Assembly: GCF_000069785.1 (NCBI RefSeq)
Contig: NC_010530.1
Coordinates: 2,102,001 to 2,166,000 of the forward strand
Reading direction: 5' to 3'
Length of the DNA: 64,000 bases
From: Cupriavidus taiwanensis LMG 19424
GTDB taxonomy: Bacteria > Pseudomonadota > Gammaproteobacteria > Burkholderiales > Burkholderiaceae
A program made the position numbers and the translations under genes. How positions within the stretch are numbered: the stretch's first letter is position 1; each line of letters starts with the position of its first letter. Below, in pieces: positions 59,824 to 64,000 of the stretch. Below the pieces are notes generated by a model. That model was not told the DNA's origin. It made no database searches and saw only the letters and a program-made list of their open reading frames with translations.

Positions 59824-61080
59824 TCACCCGAACTTCCTCACCGCATCCAGCGCCAGTCCGCTGCCGATGCTGCCGAAGCGGTCCCCTTCGACGCAGCGCG
59901 CCTCGGGCAGCAGCGCTGCCAGCCGCTGGCGCAGCAGCGGCACGCTGCTGGAGCCGCCGGTAAAGAAGATGGTGTCGACCGCGGCGCCGCGCACGCCGGC
60001 GTCGGCGAGCAGTTTGTGCACGGTCTGCTCGGTTCTCGTCACGAGCTTGTCGATCGAGGCATCGAACTCGTCGCGGGTGATGGTGAGGCAGAGGCCCGCT
60101 TCCAGCCGGTGCAGGTCCACGTCGGTGCTGCCCGCATCCGACAGCGCAATCTTCGCGGCTTCAACCTGGATCGCCAGCCAGTGGCCGGCGCGCTCGCGGA
60201 TCAGGCGCACCAGGCGGTCGAGCTTCACCGTGTCGGCGGCGTCGCGATAGTTGTCCATCACCAGCGACCACGCCTTGCGCGTATAGAGCAGGTTGATGGT
60301 GTGCCAGCTGGCCAGGTCGAAATACTGGCTCGAGGGCATGGCCTTGCCGTTGCGCAGCGCGCTGCCCAGGCCCAGCAGCGGCATCGCCCGCGCCAGGCTG
60401 AGCGCGCGATCGAAGTCGGTGCCGCCGATATGGACGCCGCCGTTGGCCAGGATGTCGTCGCGCCGGTCGCTGCGCGCGGCGCGCTCGGGCGACAGCCGCA
60501 CCAGCGAGAAATCCGAGGTGCCGCCGCCGATGTCGGCGACCAGCACCAGTTCCTCGCGCGCGATGCCGGCCTCGTAGTCAAAGGCCGCCGCGATCGGTTC
60601 GTACTGGAACGCAATCTCGCTGAACCCCGCGTCGCGCGCGATGCCGGCCAGCGTGTCTTCGGCCAGCTGGTCAGCCACCGGGTCCTCGTCGATAAAGAAC
60701 ACCGGGCGGCCCAGCACCGCGCGCGAGAAGCCGGTGCCGGCGGCCTGCTCGGCGCGCGACTTCAGTTCGCCGATGAAATGCGCCAGCAGCTTGCGGAACG
60801 GCATGGCCTGGCCCATCACCTCGGTGCTGTCGTCCATCATCGAGGTGCCCAGCAGGCTCTTGAGCGAGCGCATCAGCCGGCCCTCGTAGCCTGCCAGGTA
60901 ATCGCCCAGCGCGGCGCGCCCGTAGCTGACCAGCGGATCCTCGGCATGGAAAAAGATCACCGACGGCAGCGTCGCCTTGCCATCCTCCAGCGGCAGCAGC
61001 GCGGCCGCGCGCCCCGGGCGGCTCCAGCCCACCGTCGAATTGGACGTGCCGAAGTCCAGGCCGCATGCGTTTGACATCAT
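59824..61080 (-). CDS. Hsp70-family (DnaK-like, YegD type) ATPase, 418 aa
   Basis: Actin-fold nucleotide-binding domain of Hsp70 without the C-terminal peptide-binding domain, as in E. coli YegD. Phosphate-1 loop: CGLDFGTSNSTVG. Connect/phosphate-2: LVLVADIGGGTSDFSLVRL. Adenosine motif: DTIFFTGGSSSVPLLRQRL. YEPIAAAFDYE is the conserved hinge. Cytoplasmic. Three ATGs (61089, 61080, 61077) are possible; I chose 61080, with AGGAAAATGG upstream. No J-domain or GrpE partner lies nearby. Its client is unknown. Confidence 0.87.
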   Translation of the reverse strand: MMSNACGLDFGTSNSTVGWSRPGRAAALLPLEDGKATLPSVIFFHAEDPLVSYGRAALGDYLAGYEGRLMRSLKSLLGTSMMDDSTEVMGQAMPFRKLLAHFIGELKSRAEQAAGTGFSRAVLGRPVFFIDEDPVADQLAEDTLAGIARDAGFSEIAFQYEPIAAAFDYEAGIAREELVLVADIGGGTSDFSLVRLSPERAARSDRRDDILANGGVHIGGTDFDRALSLARAMPLLGLGSALRNGKAMPSSQYFDLASWHTINLLYTRKAWSLVMDNYRDAADTVKLDRLVRLIRERAGHWLAIQVEAAKIALSDAGSTDVDLHRLEAGLCLTITRDEFDASIDKLVTRTEQTVHKLLADAGVRGAAVDTIFFTGGSSSVPLLRQRLAALLPEARCVEGDRFGSIGSGLALDAVRKFG

Positions 61081-61171
61081 CGATTCCATTTTCCTGCCAG
61101 CAAAGTGGCCCGCGGGGCGCAAGCCGGTCGCGGGCGGGGGCGCTATTGTAGGGCAGGGCCGGATCGCGCGC

Positions 61172-62419
61172 TCAGCCAGCCAGGTCGGGTTCCGGCCCCA
61201 GCAGCGGCGCGGCCGGCGCGCTGGCCGCCGGAGCCGCCATCGACGATGCCAGCACGTAGCGGTCGCGCCCGTGCGCCTTGGCGTGGTAGAGCGCGCGGTC
61301 GGCATCGGCAAACAGGGTTCGCCACAGCGCCTCCCGGCTGCCCGGGCCGCCGCGCAGCTGCGCCACGCCGATGCTGACGCTGGCATGGCCGCGCCCGCCG
61401 GGCAAGTCGATCGCGTGCACCTTGCGCAGCACCCGGTTGGCCAGCGCCGAAGCCTGCTGCTCGTCGGTCGCCGGGCACAGCACGCAGAACTCTTCCCCGC
61501 CATAGCGGCCGGCTACGTCAGAAGCGCGGCGGGAATTGTCCAGCGCCTGCGCCACTTCGCGCAGCACCGCATCGCCGGCGTGGTGGCCGCAGGTATCGTT
61601 GACCTGCTTGAAGTAGTCGATATCGATCACCAGGCACGACAGCGGCTGGCCGTCGCGCTGCCAGCGCGCCACCAGCGACAGCGCCGACATCTCCAGCGCG
61701 CCGCGGTTGAGCAGCCCGGTCAGGGCGTCGATGCGCGCGCCGCTCTCGTTATGGGCGACGATCTGCTCCATCGCCATCACGGTGAAGCCGAACAGCCCCA
61801 GCAGCGTGGCGATCAGCGGCGCCAGCACCCAGGCGGAATCGGCCGGGCCGGCGAAGTACAAGGTCAGCGGCGCCGCGGCGGTGCCGCCCGCGGGCAGGCT
61901 CATGGCGTGGCTGAAGCCGGCCAGCTGCGTGGCCAGTTGCACCAGGCTGGCCACCAGCACCAGCGGCGCGCCGATGCTGCGGCGCCCGCGCCCGGCGCGC
62001 GCCAGCGTGGCGAAGGTGGCCAGGGACAGCAGGGCCAGCACGCCATAGACGATGCGCAGCACCAGCTGCGGGCCTTCGGGCAGCCCGCTGGAGACCGCCA
62101 TCAGGCCCAGCACGATCGCGCCCGCGCCGGCGAGCGCGCCCGGATGCGCGGGCACGCCGTAGTAGACCCGCACGCCGCGGTAGATCAGCAGCCAGCCGGC
62201 GACGAAGACGAATGCGCCCAGCGTGCCGAGCTGGCCCGTACCGCTGGCAGCGCTGACCGCCAGCGCCAGGCCCGCGGCCGACACCAGCACATGGCCGAAG
62301 GCCCATAGCCGCCCCGCGGTGCTCGCGCGCAGCGCGAACACCAGCCCCGCCGCGATGATCAGCGTGCCGCAGAAAAACACCATCATCACCACCGCAATGG
62401 TCTGCTGGTCCAGATGCAA
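61172..62419 (-). CDS. membrane diguanylate cyclase (GGDEF), 415 aa
   Basis: Makes c-di-GMP. An N-terminal array of about seven membrane helices (residues 7 to 210) is followed by a GGDEF domain with the active-site motif Gly307-Gly-Glu-Glu-Phe311 (GRYGGEEFCVLCP). The product-inhibition site RxxD is kept five residues upstream (Arg298-Ala-Ser-Asp301). The domain start VIDIDYFKQVNDTCGHHAGD is typical. The sensory membrane part is of no family I recognise. It is 7 kb from the pel operon, so it may or may not feed PelD. Confidence 0.9.
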   Translation of the reverse strand: MHLDQQTIAVVMMVFFCGTLIIAAGLVFALRASTAGRLWAFGHVLVSAAGLALAVSAASGTGQLGTLGAFVFVAGWLLIYRGVRVYYGVPAHPGALAGAGAIVLGLMAVSSGLPEGPQLVLRIVYGVLALLSLATFATLARAGRGRRSIGAPLVLVASLVQLATQLAGFSHAMSLPAGGTAAAPLTLYFAGPADSAWVLAPLIATLLGLFGFTVMAMEQIVAHNESGARIDALTGLLNRGALEMSALSLVARWQRDGQPLSCLVIDIDYFKQVNDTCGHHAGDAVLREVAQALDNSRRASDVAGRYGGEEFCVLCPATDEQQASALANRVLRKVHAIDLPGGRGHASVSIGVAQLRGGPGSREALWRTLFADADRALYHAKAHGRDRYVLASSMAAPAASAPAAPLLGPEPDLAG

Positions 62420-63057
62420 GGGATTTCCTCAAGGATGCCGTCCGCCTGCCGTCAATACCGATCGGCGGGTATCGGGCCACGGGGGCGCGACGCGAGGCAT
62501 GCGGGCGCTGATTTCACAAGATGTGACGTGCGCTGTTTTTCATGCCAGCCGCATGATAGCCCGCGCGGGCGCTTGCTTGGCACCCCCTGCAAGCCGGGTC
62601 GGCTGGGCTTCACCTGGCGGGTGCATTCTGGGCGGCGCCGGATGGCATGGCACCTGAGCGCAGACAGGCGTCGGCGCCTGCCCTCCTCGGCATGCCAGGC
62701 CGCGCTGCCCCGTCGCTGTCAACGGTTCGCGCAGGGCTGCAGCGTCACCGCCGCGAGCGAGAACCACGCGGCATGGTGGCGTTTTTCTGCAACACCTGTC
62801 GGTGCAGCCCGACCGGGACTCCCGTCGCGCAAGCGCCTCCTGCGCCCTCTGAACCACCGCATGCGCCACATCGCGTGGCCCGCGCTTAGCCTATTCGCCA
62901 CTCCTGGCTTTGCAAGCGGAATCAGCGGGGAATTCCACGCGGCTTTTTGCTTAAGCGGGCGCTGCACCGGATGGATAGAATCATGCGTCGCTCAACTTCG
63001 CACCATCCTGCTGTTCCCGCCGCAATGTCTCATCGCCGTGCTATCCCCGACCCTGGT
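62420..63057. other. gene-free stretch
   Basis: No convincing gene. Open frames here have low-complexity, antisense-like composition and no clear ribosome binding sites. No strong hairpin, terminator or repeat was found either. It may contain the upstream control region of the cyclase gene (minus strand). Confidence 0.4.
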
Positions 63058-63291
63058 ATGACCATTTCCGCACTCTCGCTCGGTGCCATCCTGGACGACC
63101 TGCGCAGCGCGCCGCGGCCGCTGACGTCGGCGGAATATGCATACCTGGCCCAGCTGCGGCAACGCATCGTCACCGGCGACGCAGACCTGTGGACCACGCT
63201 GGAAACCGCGGGGGTGCCGTGCAGCGAACGCCGCCTGTCGCCAGAAGTTGTGCTGGCACTGACCGCGATCGGCCAGTTGCCGATGCACTGA
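63058..63291 (+). CDS. small hypothetical protein, 77 aa
   Basis: Not recognised. Helical composition: MTISALSLGAILDDLRSAPR, then LTSAEYAYLAQLRQRIVTGD, then ADLWTTLETAGVPCSERRLS and PEVVLALTAIGQLPMH. An ATG at 62947 in frame would add 37 residues of poor quality; the ATG at 63058 fits the well-composed part. Strong G/C third-position bias after 63058 supports coding. Could be a small regulatory or partner protein. Neighbours give no clear context. Confidence 0.55.
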   Translation: MTISALSLGAILDDLRSAPRPLTSAEYAYLAQLRQRIVTGDADLWTTLETAGVPCSERRLSPEVVLALTAIGQLPMH

Positions 63292-63447
63292 GTCGGCCGC
63301 AGCTGCGGGAATCGCCAGAAGATTCCGCACTGCATTTCTGAATCCGGGGGCCCACCACCCCCGCGCGGCCCCGATACGATCGAGCCCACTTCGATCCGCC
63401 GGGGACCCGAACAGCGCGCGAGCGCGAAACCGCCCCCCGGCCATGAC

Positions 63448-63816
63448 ATGGGCATGGCTAACCGAATCAACCGGCGCGTCTCTTTTCTCTCCTTGCGTGT
63501 CTTTGTCGCGATGATGCAGCATCGCGACGCCAGCCGCGCCGCCGAGGCGCTCGGCATCCAGCCGCAACGGCTCTATTACCAGCTGCGCCAGCTCGAGGCC
63601 GCGCTCGGCATGCCGCTGTTCCAGCCGTGCGGCGCGGCCTGGCTGCCGACGGCGGCCGGGCTCAATGCCTTGCCCAAAGTGCGCGGCATGCTCGACATCT
63701 GGGAGCAGGTCCAGGCCAGCACCCGCGCGCGGCGCTGCGCGCAGGCCGACCTGCCGCGCGAGCGCTGCGCGGTGCGCGTCGGTGCGGCCTTCTGGGTGCG
63801 GCAGGCCACGATGTAG
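63448..63816 (+). CDS. LysR-type HTH protein lacking the ligand-binding domain, 122 aa
   Basis: Only the N-terminal LysR winged helix is present: RVFVAMMQHRDASRAAEALG, QPQRLYYQLRQLEAALGMPL and WLPTAAGLNALPKVRGML, which extends into the linker helix. About 40 Arg/Ala-rich residues follow and the frame stops at 63814-63816. A full LysR regulator has about 300 residues, so this is either a stand-alone HTH protein or a gene cut off early. Starts at 63448 or 63454 are possible. It converges on the methyltransferase gene with a 2-base gap. Confidence 0.65.
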   Translation: MGMANRINRRVSFLSLRVFVAMMQHRDASRAAEALGIQPQRLYYQLRQLEAALGMPLFQPCGAAWLPTAAGLNALPKVRGMLDIWEQVQASTRARRCAQADLPRERCAVRVGAAFWVRQATM

Positions 63817-63818
63817 GC

Positions 63819-64000
63819 TCAGGCGAGCCGTTCGCAGTGATAGGCCTCGGTACGGTATGGAAAGGCGACCTCGGCGCGGCCCGACAGCGCCGCATGCTGG
63901 TCGATGAGGTCGTGCAGGCGCGCCCGCACGCGGGCCTGCTCCGGCTCTGGCAGCGATGCAATAAAGCTGACCGACATGACGCGGTCCACGATCACCTGCT
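63819..64000 (-). CDS. SAM-dependent methyltransferase, C-terminal end (partial)
   Basis: Only the last ~60 residues lie in the window; the gene runs off the right edge. The visible part reads VDRVMSVSFIASLPEPEQ, then VRARLHDLIDQHAALSGRAE and ends FPYRTEAYHCERLA. This helix followed by a PYRTE.Y.C strand is the familiar end of class I methyltransferases of the UbiE/COQ5-like type. Substrate cannot be told from the fragment. Confidence 0.65.
   Translation of the reverse strand, partial: QVIVDRVMSVSFIASLPEPEQARVRARLHDLIDQHAALSGRAEVAFPYRTEAYHCERLA

Noticed and set aside
62414..63061. A 215-residue open frame in the gap after the cyclase gene
   Set aside because: No domain, no ribosome binding site, and composition like non-coding DNA read in frame.

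Overview
The window is about 64 kb of very GC-rich (high-60s percent by eye), densely packed DNA from a Gram-negative betaproteobacterium. The best guess is Burkholderiaceae, probably Cupriavidus or a close relative. The reasons are two Bug-type (TctC family) solute receptors, a Burkholderia-like hopanoid gene set, a pel polysaccharide operon beside a cop copper operon, and codon use strongly biased to G/C in third position. No rRNA, tRNA, CRISPR, integrase or transposase was seen, so this looks like native chromosome or chromid rather than an island.

Layout. (1) 1-5050: a small hypothetical gene, an XRE regulator with a likely operator, a 1062-residue DUF4214/RTX-repeat secreted protein with a strong terminator, and another small hypothetical. 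(2) 5092-10607: a minus-strand catabolic operon (Bug receptor, RraA-like aldolase, D-2-hydroxyacid dehydrogenase, second Bug receptor, SMP-30 lactonase) with a divergent IclR regulator and a nested inverted repeat between them. (3) 10898-12277: an amino-acid permease. (4) 12369-26786: the main hopanoid locus (ferritin-like protein, hpnB, hpnA, ispH, hpnH-I-J-K-L, hpnM, hpnN, mlaA-like). (5) 26792-29758: FKBP isomerase, TPR protein, DUF6152 protein, small membrane protein. (6) 29815-36448: copABCD facing copRS. (7) 36656-41475: response regulator, FecR/LysM protein and CHASE2 sensor kinase in one overlapping unit. (8) 41706-54787: complete pelABCDEFG. (9) 55670-59759: cspA, then a second hopanoid operon hpnD-shc-hpnG. 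(10) 59824-64000: Hsp70-like protein, diguanylate cyclase, small genes and the end of a methyltransferase.

How it works together. The two hopanoid loci encode one pathway. IspH feeds isoprenoid precursors. HpnD starts the farnesyl-PP to squalene route; HpnC and HpnE are not in the window. Shc cyclises squalene, HpnH adds adenosine, and HpnG removes adenine. HpnI, HpnK and HpnJ are the steps known in Burkholderia to turn bacteriohopanetetrol into the glucosaminyl and cyclitol-ether forms. HpnM, HpnN and the MlaA-like lipoprotein look like a transport set for the outer membrane. The pel operon makes and exports a cationic exopolysaccharide under c-di-GMP control through PelD. The neighbouring CHASE2 kinase system may sense envelope signals, but its link to pel is inference. 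All coordinates come from reading the sequence; family names rest on motif recognition, not database searches.
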